DNA of 64,000 nt from contig NZ_CP046072.1 of NCBI RefSeq assembly GCF_017357825.1, forward strand, positions 2,604,001-2,668,000. The letters run 5' to 3'. The position numbers and the translations under genes were made by a program. How positions within the stretch are numbered: position 1 is the first letter of the stretch; each line of letters starts with the position of its first letter. Shown here one piece after another: positions 47,167 to 56,277 of this stretch. Under the pieces are notes generated by a model. It was given only the letters and a program-made list of their open reading frames with translations, did no database searches and had not been told where the DNA came from. The DNA comes from Sulfurimonas aquatica (lineage in GTDB: Bacteria > Campylobacterota > Campylobacteria > Campylobacterales > Sulfurimonadaceae).

Positions 47167-47187
47167 GTTTGATAGAAGGTATCAAAC
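47167..47187 (-). terminator. Probable terminator after the CitE/HpcH-like gene
   Basis: A perfect 8-bp stem (GTTTGATA with TATCAAAC, 5-base loop) followed in the minus direction by GTTTTCTTT. It lies about 120 bases beyond the lyase stop and before the next minus-strand gene, so it fits as a terminator there. Confidence 0.5.
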
Positions 47188-47308
47188 ACAGCCAAAAAAA
47201 ACCTGAATTACTATATGCTAGTAGCTCTTTTGACTCAAAGGTTTCGCAAAGAAAATAAACCATAAACTTGAGTACAAAATTATACTCTTTTTTTAAAAAA
47301 AATAGTAA

Positions 47309-48196
47309 CTACTCTTTAAAATCACAAATCCCATAGAGTTCAGCTCTTCTAATAATTTCTAAAGAGTATGGCTTCATGGTCTTTATCTCTGCCATTTTTC
47401 TATTGATTGCACTTAGGGCTTTGTCACTTTTAGAGATGTAAAGTGCTTCGTCATACTCCTCTTTTGTGACCTTATAAAGTTCATTTGTAATTTCTATCTG
47501 TTTGGGATGAATAATGGTTTTAGAGAAGAGCCCCTCTCTTAGATCGCGTTTGACATCCCTAATAAAACCTGCATCATCTTTAAAGCATGGATAAACACCA
47601 CCACTTACTCCAAAGCCCGCACTTTTAAATATGGCAATAAAAGTTCCAAGAACAGATGCCGGAGCACTATAGTCAAAGATACTATACTCACAACTGCGCT
47701 TCATTCTTAGTTGTCTAAGCATATCCTCAAGTCCAAAACGAACTAAAAGTATTTGTTCTTTATATGGAAGAAGTATATCTCTAAGCTCATATAGTTCGGC
47801 TTGGTTAAAAAGTTCACTTCCCTCTATGCTAGGCATAATAAAAAACTTTTTTTTCTCTAATATTTTTAAATACTCTTTTGCATTAGAGAGTGAAAACTTT
47901 GGAAGAATAAAGCCATCTACTTTTTCAATACCCTCAAGGCTTAATAACTCTCTTAATCCATCACAATTTTTAGGGCGAATAAATAGTAAAAGTTTTTGCT
48001 TATCATAAGTTCTCAAGACTCTTTGAATTTTTTCTAAAGCTACTTCATACTTTTCATCTTCTATGCCATCTTCTGTATCTATCAAAACACTTTTAAGCTC
48101 AGGATATTTTTGAGCATTCAAAATATCCTCGAGATTCTTATGAGTGCTTGGAACAAATAGTGTCGCACCCAAATCTATATAGTTAACTTTTTTCAT
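47309..48196 (-). CDS. HpcH/HpaI aldolase / CitE-like lyase family protein
   Basis: A roughly 295-residue TIM-barrel protein of the HpcH/HpaI-CitE family, which cleaves or forms C-C bonds of hydroxy-acyl-CoA or keto acids using a divalent metal. Seen: ATLFVPSTH at the N-terminus, a DTEDGIEDEKYEVAL block (about 40-55) matching the CitE-like DLED region, LLFIRPKN, the metal-binding Glu in IEGSELFNQAELYELR, and KTIIHPKQIEI near the end. Start: ATG 48196 has a better ribosome-binding site than TTG 48205. It overlaps the 2-oxoglutarate oxygenase gene by 14 bases. The substrate is unknown. Confidence 0.8.
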   Translation of the reverse strand: MKKVNYIDLGATLFVPSTHKNLEDILNAQKYPELKSVLIDTEDGIEDEKYEVALEKIQRVLRTYDKQKLLLFIRPKNCDGLRELLSLEGIEKVDGFILPKFSLSNAKEYLKILEKKKFFIMPSIEGSELFNQAELYELRDILLPYKEQILLVRFGLEDMLRQLRMKRSCEYSIFDYSAPASVLGTFIAIFKSAGFGVSGGVYPCFKDDAGFIRDVKRDLREGLFSKTIIHPKQIEITNELYKVTKEEYDEALYISKSDKALSAINRKMAEIKTMKPYSLEIIRRAELYGICDFKE

Positions 48197-48785
48197 CTTT
48201 ATCAATCCTAAACCACCCAGCTATCGAGTAGCGTTTCACTTTAGCAGGCAACACCTCATGAGGAAACTTATCACTTAAAAAGAGTACGAGTGTGTTGAAT
48301 CTGGGTATCACTTTTGTTAAAAAATTATCATTCTCATCATATATAACAAGCTCTCCACCATTCTCATCACTCCACTCTTCGTTTAGATAGTAGACAGTTG
48401 TAAGAATACGATTTTTTGAATTTTTAAAAGCATCGAAATGTTTTTCATAAAAATCACCCTCTTCATAAATTGCAAAATGCGATTCATAATATTTTAAACC
48501 CAAAAATAGCGATCTATTTAAGTATTCACTTAAGTCATTTGTAAAAAAGAGATACTCAGCTTCATGCTTGTTTTTAGCATCAATCCATCTTATCTTGTTT
48601 CGTCTACGGTTTCTATCAACCTTCTTTTTAGTGCCTCCTGCAATTCCTCCGAGTTTAAAGCCTACGTCTATCTTTGCAAGGTCTACTAAACTATGTGCAA
48701 GTTCTAAGTCTAATGCATCATCAATGATAACATATCCAGTATTAACCAATTCATCAATTATCTTCTCGTAAAGTGCCTTATACAC
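48183..48785 (-). CDS. 2-oxoglutarate/Fe(II)-dependent oxygenase, prolyl-hydroxylase-like
   Basis: A 200-residue double-stranded beta-helix dioxygenase. The iron ligands are HFDAF (HxD, about residue 115) and the distal His in FPHEVLP, with the 2-oxoglutarate-binding Arg in RYSIAGWFR. LTTVYYLNEEWSDENGGELVIY is the prolyl 4-hydroxylase-like strand (quoted in part as TVYYLNEEW). It most resembles SM-20/EGLN-type bacterial hydroxylases. It lies upstream of and overlaps the CitE-like gene, so both probably act in one process, such as modifying a protein or small molecule. The substrate is not evident. Confidence 0.85.
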   Translation of the reverse strand: MYKALYEKIIDELVNTGYVIIDDALDLELAHSLVDLAKIDVGFKLGGIAGGTKKKVDRNRRRNKIRWIDAKNKHEAEYLFFTNDLSEYLNRSLFLGLKYYESHFAIYEEGDFYEKHFDAFKNSKNRILTTVYYLNEEWSDENGGELVIYDENDNFLTKVIPRFNTLVLFLSDKFPHEVLPAKVKRYSIAGWFRIDKDEKS

Positions 48786-48935
48786 CTAGTTATTTCTAAC
48801 TAAATGCATGATACTCATAAGGGCATCTCCACTACTATATTTTATTTTCAATAATATTGTCCATTATTTAATTTGGTAAAAAGAATTAAGTTTATGCCCA
48901 TCAGTGAATTTGTGAGCAGTTGTAGTAGAAGTGTT

Positions 48936-48951
48936 GTGAATAGCTATTCAC
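48936..48951. promoter_or_regulatory. 16-bp perfect palindrome in an intergenic gap
   Basis: GTGAATAGCTATTCAC is a perfect 16-bp inverted repeat in the 260-base gap between the divergent-free ends of the 2-oxoglutarate oxygenase and nifU genes. It has the size of a dimeric repressor site. The rest of the gap (48786-49045) shows no convincing gene. Confidence 0.35.
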
Positions 48952-49022
48952 TATTATATTACAGCCTAATGCTAATGCGTAGTTTACAGTAATATATTTG
49001 AAAGTAAGTGTGAAAATATTTA

Positions 49023-49040
49023 AGACCTCATAAGAGGTCT
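49023..49040 (-). terminator. Terminator after nifU
   Basis: A 7-bp stem (AGACCTC/GAGGTCT, 4-base loop), five bases beyond the nifU stop and followed in the minus direction by TTAAATATTTTC. Typical intrinsic terminator geometry. Confidence 0.7.
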
Positions 49041-49045
49041 ATAAA

Positions 49046-50026
49046 TTAGATTGGTAAAACGCGGATCTTATCTGAAAGTTTTTCTTTAAGTGTTGACTCA
49101 ATTGCATAAAGCGTACCAGTTGAACTAGAAGCACAACCATCACAAGAACCTAAATAACGGATATAAATATCGATGAACTCTTCATTTTTCTTAATATCAA
49201 TGATTTCCATATTACCACCATCCATAATAAGAAACTGACGAACGTTTTCATCAATAACCGCATCAACAGCTTTAATCTGCTGAACAAGAGTCATAGTCTC
49301 AAAGTTTCCACCACCAGCTGCCATTGCGTCTGCTGCCGCTTTCATTTTCTCTTCATCCATCTCTTGTCTAGTGTCTGCTAAGATATCTACTAAATAGTAA
49401 TCCATAGCTTCGTGTCCACCAGGACGGATACAAGACTTACAAAAACCACCAGCTTTAGTATAATCTGTAATCTGCTCAACTGTTTTAAGGTCATTTAACT
49501 TGATAACCTCTTTAAGCGTACCAAGTGAAACGCGTGCACATTCACAAACAATAGTTTCAGTTTCAAAACTATCTGCATCAACACCCATGTAAATTCCAGC
49601 AGCTTTTTTGATAACGTCATAAGCCATAACGGAACAGTGCATTTTTTGAGGCGGAACAGCTGGAACATCTGGTGTGTCACGAAGTGCCATCTCAACATCA
49701 ATATTTGTAATTTTAACAGCTTCTTCAACTTTTTTACCGATACAAAGTTCAGTCATAACATCAGATGATGCGATAGCTGTACCACAACCAAAAGACTTAA
49801 ACTTTGAATTTACAATAGTATCATTCTTAGGGTCAATTTCCCAATATAAACGTACTGCATCACCACAAGATTCTGCACCGAAGTCAGCAACAATAAGTTT
49901 GTTACCACGTTCTGTTGCCTCTTCTTCAAAGATCTCTCCTTGGTGCTGAGGGTTGTTCATAAGAGTTGTAACTTTATTTGAATAAGCGTCCCAAAGGGAC
50001 TCGTTTAACATATCTGCTTTTGCCAT
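49046..50026 (-). CDS. nifU: Fe-S cluster scaffold protein NifU
   Basis: The 326-residue three-domain NifU builds Fe-S clusters on sulfur from NifS. The N-terminal IscU-like domain has Cys in KSFGCGTAIASSD, MTELCIG and KMHCSVM; the central Fer2_BFD domain has IVCECARVS and GGFCKSCIRPGG, which hold a permanent 2Fe-2S cluster; the C-terminal Nfu domain has GSCDGCASS (CxxC). In Campylobacterota this NIF-type pair is the housekeeping system, so it does not imply nitrogen fixation. Coupled with nifS, 43 bases upstream on the same strand. A terminator follows. Confidence 0.95.
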   Translation of the reverse strand: MAKADMLNESLWDAYSNKVTTLMNNPQHQGEIFEEEATERGNKLIVADFGAESCGDAVRLYWEIDPKNDTIVNSKFKSFGCGTAIASSDVMTELCIGKKVEEAVKITNIDVEMALRDTPDVPAVPPQKMHCSVMAYDVIKKAAGIYMGVDADSFETETIVCECARVSLGTLKEVIKLNDLKTVEQITDYTKAGGFCKSCIRPGGHEAMDYYLVDILADTRQEMDEEKMKAAADAMAAGGGNFETMTLVQQIKAVDAVIDENVRQFLIMDGGNMEIIDIKKNEEFIDIYIRYLGSCDGCASSSTGTLYAIESTLKEKLSDKIRVLPI

Positions 50027-50069
50027 AATATTTTCCTTTAATCTATAATTTATTATTTATATTTATTAT

Positions 50070-51350
<1,281 letters not shown>

Positions 51351-51446
51351 TTAGTTTTGACATAATAATAGCTTTGTGATTATGATTACCTTAAGTAAAA
51401 CTGATATGACTTTTGCCTTAAGAATTAAAACAGAGTAGAATGATGA

Positions 51447-51452
51447 TATAAT
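51447..51452 (+). promoter_or_regulatory. Probable -10 element for the gene at 51472
   Basis: Perfect TATAAT, 19 bases before ATG 51472, with AAGGA between as ribosome-binding site. It lies in the gap divergent from nifS. Confidence 0.55.
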
Positions 51453-51471
51453 ATCCTACAAAAGGACAAGA

Positions 51472-51975
51472 ATGTGCAATTTTAATAAGCAAAATGAAGA
51501 TACAAAAATGCTAATCCATCTCTTTATGGTAAAAGCAGCAGATAATGTTGGTGGAGAGAACTATCTTCTCTCTCTTATAGAGGCGATGAAAAAAAGTCGA
51601 CCAAATGCACTTATGGCTAAAAGTTGTCAAATAGCATCCAACAATACAATCATAAAATGGAATAAAGTAGTCTTTAAAGATAAGGTTGACTTGCTTGATC
51701 TGATTTTACTCCAACATAAAAGTTCTGAAAATCCAGATTTCAATATTCTCAATGAAGAAAATACAAAAAAAAGAAAAAACATTATAAATATGGTTAGAGC
51801 CCTCTCTCCTATAGAGTTTACCGTTACTCCTCAAAATCCAAATGATGGTGGTGGCTTTAACTTTAAAGTCTTTGAGAGCATAGAAGATGATGTGGTGAAG
51901 CTAAACCCTATCTTTATTACGATGTTTTTCTGCTCTGGCGAGTTTATTAAAAAAGCTTTACGATATAAAATATAG
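51472..51975 (+). CDS. Hypothetical protein, 167 residues
   Basis: A soluble mixed alpha/beta protein that I do not recognise. The N-terminal half has LIHLFMVKAADNVGGENYLLSL, the middle is basic and helical, and the C-terminal half has NDGGGFNFKVFESIE and FITMFFCSGEF. Two cysteines (residue 2 and in the FFCSGEF segment) and no metal motif are seen. It has its own TATAAT and ribosome-binding site and is divergent from nifS, so it might be regulated with Fe-S metabolism, though the sequence gives no proof. The next 250 bases up to leuC hold no convincing gene except its promoter. Confidence 0.6.
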   Translation: MCNFNKQNEDTKMLIHLFMVKAADNVGGENYLLSLIEAMKKSRPNALMAKSCQIASNNTIIKWNKVVFKDKVDLLDLILLQHKSSENPDFNILNEENTKKRKNIINMVRALSPIEFTVTPQNPNDGGGFNFKVFESIEDDVVKLNPIFITMFFCSGEFIKKALRYKI

Positions 51976-52194
51976 TAGTGCTTTTAAACAAGGGATTAAA
52001 CTAATATTTAAGTCTATGAATAAAAGTGCATGAAGCTTTGCTGTCAAATCAATTCCAAGATGCGAAAAGTTTCGTAAATTCTCAGAAAAGAGCATAGCAA
52101 AATATACATATTTTATATAAAAAAATAGTACACAAACAGCCTCTGCTAAAACAACTTTAAACTCACTACAGAATAATTTTAAAGCTTAGATGGT

Positions 52195-52200
52195 ATAATC
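52195..52200 (+). promoter_or_regulatory. Probable -10 element for leuC
   Basis: Perfect TATAAT, 31 bases before the leuC ATG, preceded by TGG (partly extended -10). An AAAAGG ribosome-binding site follows. Confidence 0.55.
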
Positions 52201-52231
52201 GCAAAATTATTACACTTTTAAAAGGTTTATT

Positions 52232-53491
52232 ATGGCTCAAACTATAACTGAAAAAATATTCTCTCAACATTTAGGTCGTGAAGTTTTCGCTGGTGAGATT
52301 ATCCGCTGCGATATCGATATGGTTATTGGTAATGATATAACTACCCCTATCTCGATTAAAGCTTTTGAAGATAGCGGTGCTGAGTCCTTAGCAAATCCAG
52401 ATGGTTTTTCTATTGTTCTAGATCACTTTATCCCTGCAAAAGATATTGCATCTGCAAATCAAGCAAGAATATCTCGTGATTTTGCAAAAAAGCATACACT
52501 TAAAAACTTTTTTGATGAAAAAGACATGGGAATAGAACATGCACTTTTACCTGAAAAAGGTCTTATCTCTCCGGGTGATGTAATCATCGGTGCAGATTCT
52601 CATACATGTACGCATGGTGCGTTAGGAGCATTTTCAACTGGTATGGGTTCAACTGACCTAGCTTTTGCAATGATAACTGGTGGGAACTGGTTTAAAGTAC
52701 CTGAGTCAATCAAAGTAGTTTTAAGTGGAAAACCAGAAAAATATACAACTGGAAAAGATATTATCCTCGAAATTATTCGTCTAATCGGTGTTGATGGTGC
52801 ACTTTATAAAACTCTAGAGTTTACAGGAAGCACAATTGAGCACTTAAACATGGACGACAGGTTCTCTATGTGTAATATGGCCATAGAAGCTGGTGCAAAA
52901 AGTGGAATTGTTGCATATGATGATGTTACAAAAGAGTTTTTAGCAGATAAAAATCTTGCACGTGAACCTCGAATACATTACTCTGATGAAGATGCTAACT
53001 ACACTCAAATATTAGAGATAAATGTAGCTGAACTTGAACCAGTTATTGCTTATCCATTTTTACCGTCTAATGGACACTCAATTACACAAGCAGTAAGTGA
53101 TAAAATCAAAATTGATCAAGCATTTATAGGAAGCTGTACAAATGGACGTCTAGGCGATCTTAAAACAGCAGCCGAAATTCTAGAGGGTAAAAAAGTTCAT
53201 GAGGATGTCCGCTTAATAGTAACGCCAGGAACACAAAAGATACTTAAAGAAGCTTATAAACTAGGATATATGGATATAATAATTGATGCAGGTGGCGTTG
53301 TGAGCAATCCAACTTGTGGTGCTTGTCTTGGTGGATATATGGGTATTTTAGGTGATGGCGAAAGAGCAGTCTCTACAACAAATAGAAATTTTGTAGGACG
53401 TATGGGTTCACGCTCATCTGAAGTTTATTTAGCAAACTCTGCTGTTGCAGCAATATCTGCGATTACAGGTTATATTACAGATCCAAGATAA
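52232..53491 (+). CDS. leuC: 3-isopropylmalate dehydratase large subunit (LeuC)
   Basis: LeuC with LeuD isomerises 2- to 3-isopropylmalate in leucine synthesis using a 4Fe-4S cluster. The 419-residue size is that of the short, archaeal/thermophile-type large subunit. Cluster cysteines are at IGSCTNGRLGDL (about residue 299) and PTCGACLGGYMG (CxxC, about 361-364). Further signature blocks are GADSHTCTHGALGAFSTGMGSTD (cited in part) and GRMGSRSSEVYLAN. Close relatives act on homoaconitate or methylmalate, so substrate assignment within the family is by likelihood. leuD is not adjacent. Confidence 0.92.
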   Translation: MAQTITEKIFSQHLGREVFAGEIIRCDIDMVIGNDITTPISIKAFEDSGAESLANPDGFSIVLDHFIPAKDIASANQARISRDFAKKHTLKNFFDEKDMGIEHALLPEKGLISPGDVIIGADSHTCTHGALGAFSTGMGSTDLAFAMITGGNWFKVPESIKVVLSGKPEKYTTGKDIILEIIRLIGVDGALYKTLEFTGSTIEHLNMDDRFSMCNMAIEAGAKSGIVAYDDVTKEFLADKNLAREPRIHYSDEDANYTQILEINVAELEPVIAYPFLPSNGHSITQAVSDKIKIDQAFIGSCTNGRLGDLKTAAEILEGKKVHEDVRLIVTPGTQKILKEAYKLGYMDIIIDAGGVVSNPTCGACLGGYMGILGDGERAVSTTNRNFVGRMGSRSSEVYLANSAVAAISAITGYITDPR

Positions 53492-53518
53492 TATCACTCA
53501 TAGCTCACTAATGTCTGA

Positions 53519-53535
53519 TATAATTTTTCTATAAT
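53519..53535 (+). promoter_or_regulatory. Two -10-like elements before the OmpA-family gene
   Basis: TATAAT occurs at 53519-53524 and again at 53530-53535, 32 and 21 bases before ATG 53556. Two tandem start sites would suit strong expression of an abundant outer-membrane protein. An AAAAGG ribosome-binding site follows. Confidence 0.5.
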
Positions 53536-53555
53536 TAAAACTAAAAGGAAAAAAA

Positions 53556-54917
53556 ATGAAAAAATTACTACTTATTCCGGCTCTACTTACTACATTAGCT
53601 ATGGCGGAACAAAAGAAAATCGAAATCTCTCCTATGATAGGTTATGATATTGCTGAGGGTAACCTTGGATTTAAGGACGATGGTTATCTAGTTGGTGGAT
53701 TAGAAGTTCAGTTTAATTCTCCAGATTCAAAGATCTCTCCTGAGTTTTCTCTTTTATACTCTAAAGCAGATTATGCAGTAGCTGGTGATACAAAAGTAAT
53801 TCGTGGTGCATTCAACGGTGTTTATACATTTGATGAAACAAGTGCAATGATTCCATTTGCAAAACTAGGAGCGGGTTTTGAGTCTATTGGTGATGAGAAT
53901 ATAGACAATCAATCTGGTTTCTTTTTAGATGCTGGAGTAGGTGCAAAAGTTCCTTTTACAGATAATATAGCTCTTAAATTAGAGGCACTATATATGGCTA
54001 AACTTGCACATAGAAATGGTATTGCAGATAGCAACCTCATAGCTATGGCAGGTCTTACATTTGCATTTGGTGATAGCGCACCAAAAGCTGTTCCTGTTGT
54101 TGATGGTGATGATGATAGAGATGGTGTTTTAAACTCTAAAGATATGTGTAAAGCTACACCTGCTGGAACAACTGTAGATGCTAAAGGTTGTAAAGTTGAT
54201 GGTGATGACGATAGAGATGGTGTTTTAAATTCTAAAGATATGTGTAAAGCTACACCTGCTGGAACAACTGTAGATGCTAAAGGTTGTAAAGTTGATGGTG
54301 ATGACGATAGAGATGGTGTTTTAAATTCTAAAGATATGTGTAAAGCTACACCTGCTGGAACAACTGTAGATGCTAAAGGTTGTAAAGTTGATGGTGATGA
54401 CGATAGAGATGGCGTTTTAAACTCTAAAGATATGTGTAAAGCTACACCTGCTGGAACAACTGTAGATGCTAAAGGTTGTAAAGTTGATGGTGATGATGAC
54501 AGAGATGGTGTTTTAAACTCTAAAGATCAATGTAAAAACTCTCCTAAAAATGCGGTAGTTGATAGCTCAGGATGTATTGCCCAAGTAGATCTTCATATTG
54601 TATTTGAGAATGCTTCATACAAAGTAAATGCACAGTCTAAAGAGAACATTACTAAGTTTGCAAACTTCTTAAAAGAGAGAAGTAACTTCACTGCTAAAAT
54701 AGTTGGTTATACTGATGATAGAGGTGCTGCATCGTTTAATCAATCTCTTTCAGAAAAACGTGCAAAAGTTGTAAGTGACTTAATAGTTGCAGAGGGTGTT
54801 AAGGCATCTAGAGTAACTCACTTAGGTATGGGTGAAAGTAGCCCAGTTGCAGATAATGCTACAAAAGCTGGTCGTGCACAAAACAGAAGAATAGAAGCTA
54901 AACTTACAAGAAACTAG
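53556..54917 (+). CDS. OmpA-family outer-membrane protein with thrombospondin type 3 repeats
   Basis: A 453-residue protein that anchors the outer membrane to peptidoglycan. Domains: signal peptide (about 1-17), an eight-strand beta-barrel (about 20-170), five tandem 32-residue calcium-binding thrombospondin type 3 repeats (about 182-341; DxDxDG-like core DGDDDRDGVLNSKD plus two Cys each), and an OmpA C-terminal peptidoglycan-binding domain (about 345-453, GYTDDRGAASFNQSLSEKRA, RVTHLGMGESSPVADN). Each repeat supplies acidic calcium ligands and a likely disulfide. Four repeats are almost identical in DNA. mobA begins right after its stop. Confidence 0.93.
   Translation: MKKLLLIPALLTTLAMAEQKKIEISPMIGYDIAEGNLGFKDDGYLVGGLEVQFNSPDSKISPEFSLLYSKADYAVAGDTKVIRGAFNGVYTFDETSAMIPFAKLGAGFESIGDENIDNQSGFFLDAGVGAKVPFTDNIALKLEALYMAKLAHRNGIADSNLIAMAGLTFAFGDSAPKAVPVVDGDDDRDGVLNSKDMCKATPAGTTVDAKGCKVDGDDDRDGVLNSKDMCKATPAGTTVDAKGCKVDGDDDRDGVLNSKDMCKATPAGTTVDAKGCKVDGDDDRDGVLNSKDMCKATPAGTTVDAKGCKVDGDDDRDGVLNSKDQCKNSPKNAVVDSSGCIAQVDLHIVFENASYKVNAQSKENITKFANFLKERSNFTAKIVGYTDDRGAASFNQSLSEKRAKVVSDLIVAEGVKASRVTHLGMGESSPVADNATKAGRAQNRRIEAKLTRN
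54099..54578 (+). repeat. Five tandem 96-bp coding repeats
   Basis: Units start at 54099, 54195, 54291, 54387 and 54483 with exact 96-base spacing. Units 2 and 3 are identical; units 1 and 4 each differ from them by two synonymous bases. The fifth is diverged in its second half. This points to recent expansion or gene conversion and possible length variation between strains. Confidence 0.9.
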
Positions 54918-55496
54918 ATGATAAATATCCCCTGCGTTATTTTCGCTGGTGGCAAAAGTTCAAGAATGAAAGAAGATAAATCTCTTCTTCCATTCCGAGG
55001 CTTTAGTACTCTAACAGAGTACCAATTCTCACATTTAAGTAAAATTTTCTCCACAGTATATATCTCATGTAAAGACAAAAAAAAGTTTGACTTTCAAGCA
55101 GATTTTTTAGAAGATGATAAAAACTCAACTCTGTTTGCTCCTACTCAAGGATTTCTTAGTAGCTTTAAAACATTAAGCACGGATAGGTTCTTTGTAATTA
55201 GTGTAGACTCTCCCTTCATAAATTTAGATATCATTGAAAAAATAATCTCTTCTGATAACAAAGATTGTGATGCAACAATAGCTAGAGTAAATTCAAATGT
55301 TCAGCCCTTGTGTGGAATCTATCATCGATCACTTAATGCAAAATTTCAAGATATGCTGCAAAACAATACTCATAAGCTTGGATTTCTACTACAAAACTCT
55401 CGAGTAAACTATGTTGACTTTAAAGATGAAAAACTATTTTTAAACTTAAACTATCCGCATGAATACCAAGAAGCACTAAAACTATCTACAAACTAA
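54918..55496 (+). CDS. mobA: Molybdenum cofactor guanylyltransferase MobA
   Basis: MobA attaches GMP to molybdopterin to make the guanine dinucleotide cofactor used by DMSO-reductase-type enzymes. The 192-residue protein begins with the nucleotide-binding signature [23 protein letters not shown] (cited by AGGKSSRM and DKSLLPF), and has VDSPF near residue 95 (metal-binding Asp) and PLCGIYHRS. The length fits. It starts the base after the OmpA-family stop, so it probably shares that transcript, and moaC follows 46 bases later behind its own TATAAT. SoxC of this window is a different Mo type (sulfite oxidase family) and would not need MobA. Confidence 0.9.
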   Translation: MINIPCVIFAGGKSSRMKEDKSLLPFRGFSTLTEYQFSHLSKIFSTVYISCKDKKKFDFQADFLEDDKNSTLFAPTQGFLSSFKTLSTDRFFVISVDSPFINLDIIEKIISSDNKDCDATIARVNSNVQPLCGIYHRSLNAKFQDMLQNNTHKLGFLLQNSRVNYVDFKDEKLFLNLNYPHEYQEALKLSTN

Positions 55497-55514
55497 TTAT
55501 TAACACCTCTTCGC

Positions 55515-55520
55515 TATAAT
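55515..55520 (+). promoter_or_regulatory. Probable -10 element for moaC
   Basis: Perfect TATAAT, 22 bases before ATG 55543, in the 46-base gap after mobA. Confidence 0.45.
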
Positions 55521-55542
55521 AATAAAAAATAAAAAGACTTTA

Positions 55543-56016
55543 ATGATGAATTTAACACATTTAGATGAAAATCAAAGACCAAAAATGGTTGATGTAAGCG
55601 ATAAGAATCAAACTACAAGAGTAGCAGTGGCAAGTGGAATTATAGAAATGAGCCAAGATGCTTATGATGCTATTGTTAATGAAAAAACAAAAAAAGGACC
55701 AGTATTACAAACTGCAGTTATTGCCGCAATTATGGGAGTTAAAAAAACTAGTGATTTAATTCCTATGTGTCACCCACTAAATCTTAGTGGAATTAATTGT
55801 GATGTTGATGAGCTTAGCTCCCTTCCAGGATTTAAGCTTACAGTAACTGCAAAGCTTACAGGTCAAACTGGTGTTGAAATGGAAGCATTAACAGGAACAA
55901 GTATCGGACTACTTACAATTTATGACATGGTAAAAGCCATAGATAAGGGTATGATTATACGAAATGTTCAACTAGAAGAGAAATCAGGAGGTAAAAATGG
56001 AGATTTTAAACGATAG
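55543..56016 (+). CDS. moaC: Cyclic pyranopterin monophosphate synthase MoaC
   Basis: MoaC catalyses the second half of the first step of molybdenum cofactor synthesis, forming cyclic pyranopterin monophosphate from the MoaA product. The 157-residue length is standard. Conserved parts are [12 protein letters not shown] (about 68-79), [19 protein letters not shown] (about 98-116, quoted in part) and MVKAIDKGM, with the catalytic Lys and Asp residues. Starts at ATG 55543 or 55546. It overlaps the DUF493 gene by 20 bases, and with mobA it forms a Mo-cofactor block upstream of soxC, a Mo enzyme. Confidence 0.95.
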   Translation: MMNLTHLDENQRPKMVDVSDKNQTTRVAVASGIIEMSQDAYDAIVNEKTKKGPVLQTAVIAAIMGVKKTSDLIPMCHPLNLSGINCDVDELSSLPGFKLTVTAKLTGQTGVEMEALTGTSIGLLTIYDMVKAIDKGMIIRNVQLEEKSGGKNGDFKR

Positions 56017-56266
56017 TCAAAAAAAACTTGAACTTACATATCCTTGTACTTGGTGCTATAAAATAATTGCAACAGAAAAAAAAGCCCTTGAAAAAGCGAT
56101 TCGGGATGTATTAGATGAGAGAGAACATAGTTTAGTTCACTCAAACAAATCTAAAACTGGAAAGTATGTAAGTATGAATTTAGATATGTTAGTCCATAAT
56201 GAGGATGACAGAACCTTTATATTTGAAGCTTTGAGAAAGCATCAAAATATTAAAATGGTAATTTAA
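55997..56266 (+). CDS. DUF493 (YbeD-like) protein
   Basis: An 89-residue ferredoxin-like-fold protein of the DUF493/YbeD family. Seen: [23 protein letters not shown] (cited in part; YPCxW matches the FPxxFxxK core in modified form), [19 protein letters not shown] and the C-terminal [12 protein letters not shown]. Two cysteines (CTWC) give a CxxC that is unusual in YbeD, which is generally CxxC-free. A perfect AGGAGG precedes the ATG inside moaC. It is thought to be an ACT-like regulatory domain, with unknown function. Confidence 0.75.
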   Translation: MEILNDSQKKLELTYPCTWCYKIIATEKKALEKAIRDVLDEREHSLVHSNKSKTGKYVSMNLDMLVHNEDDRTFIFEALRKHQNIKMVI

Positions 56267-56277
56267 AAGGTTGCATA

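Noticed and set aside
48898-48996. 32-residue plus-strand ORF in the nifU/oxygenase gap
   Set aside because: No ribosome-binding site, low-complexity composition and it runs through the palindrome; not supported.
51976-52231. Open frame on the minus strand opposite the gap before leuC
   Set aside because: About 70 codons without a stop, hydrophobic in parts, but no start codon with a ribosome-binding site except an internal ATG giving 46 residues. Probably chance in AT-rich DNA or an old remnant.
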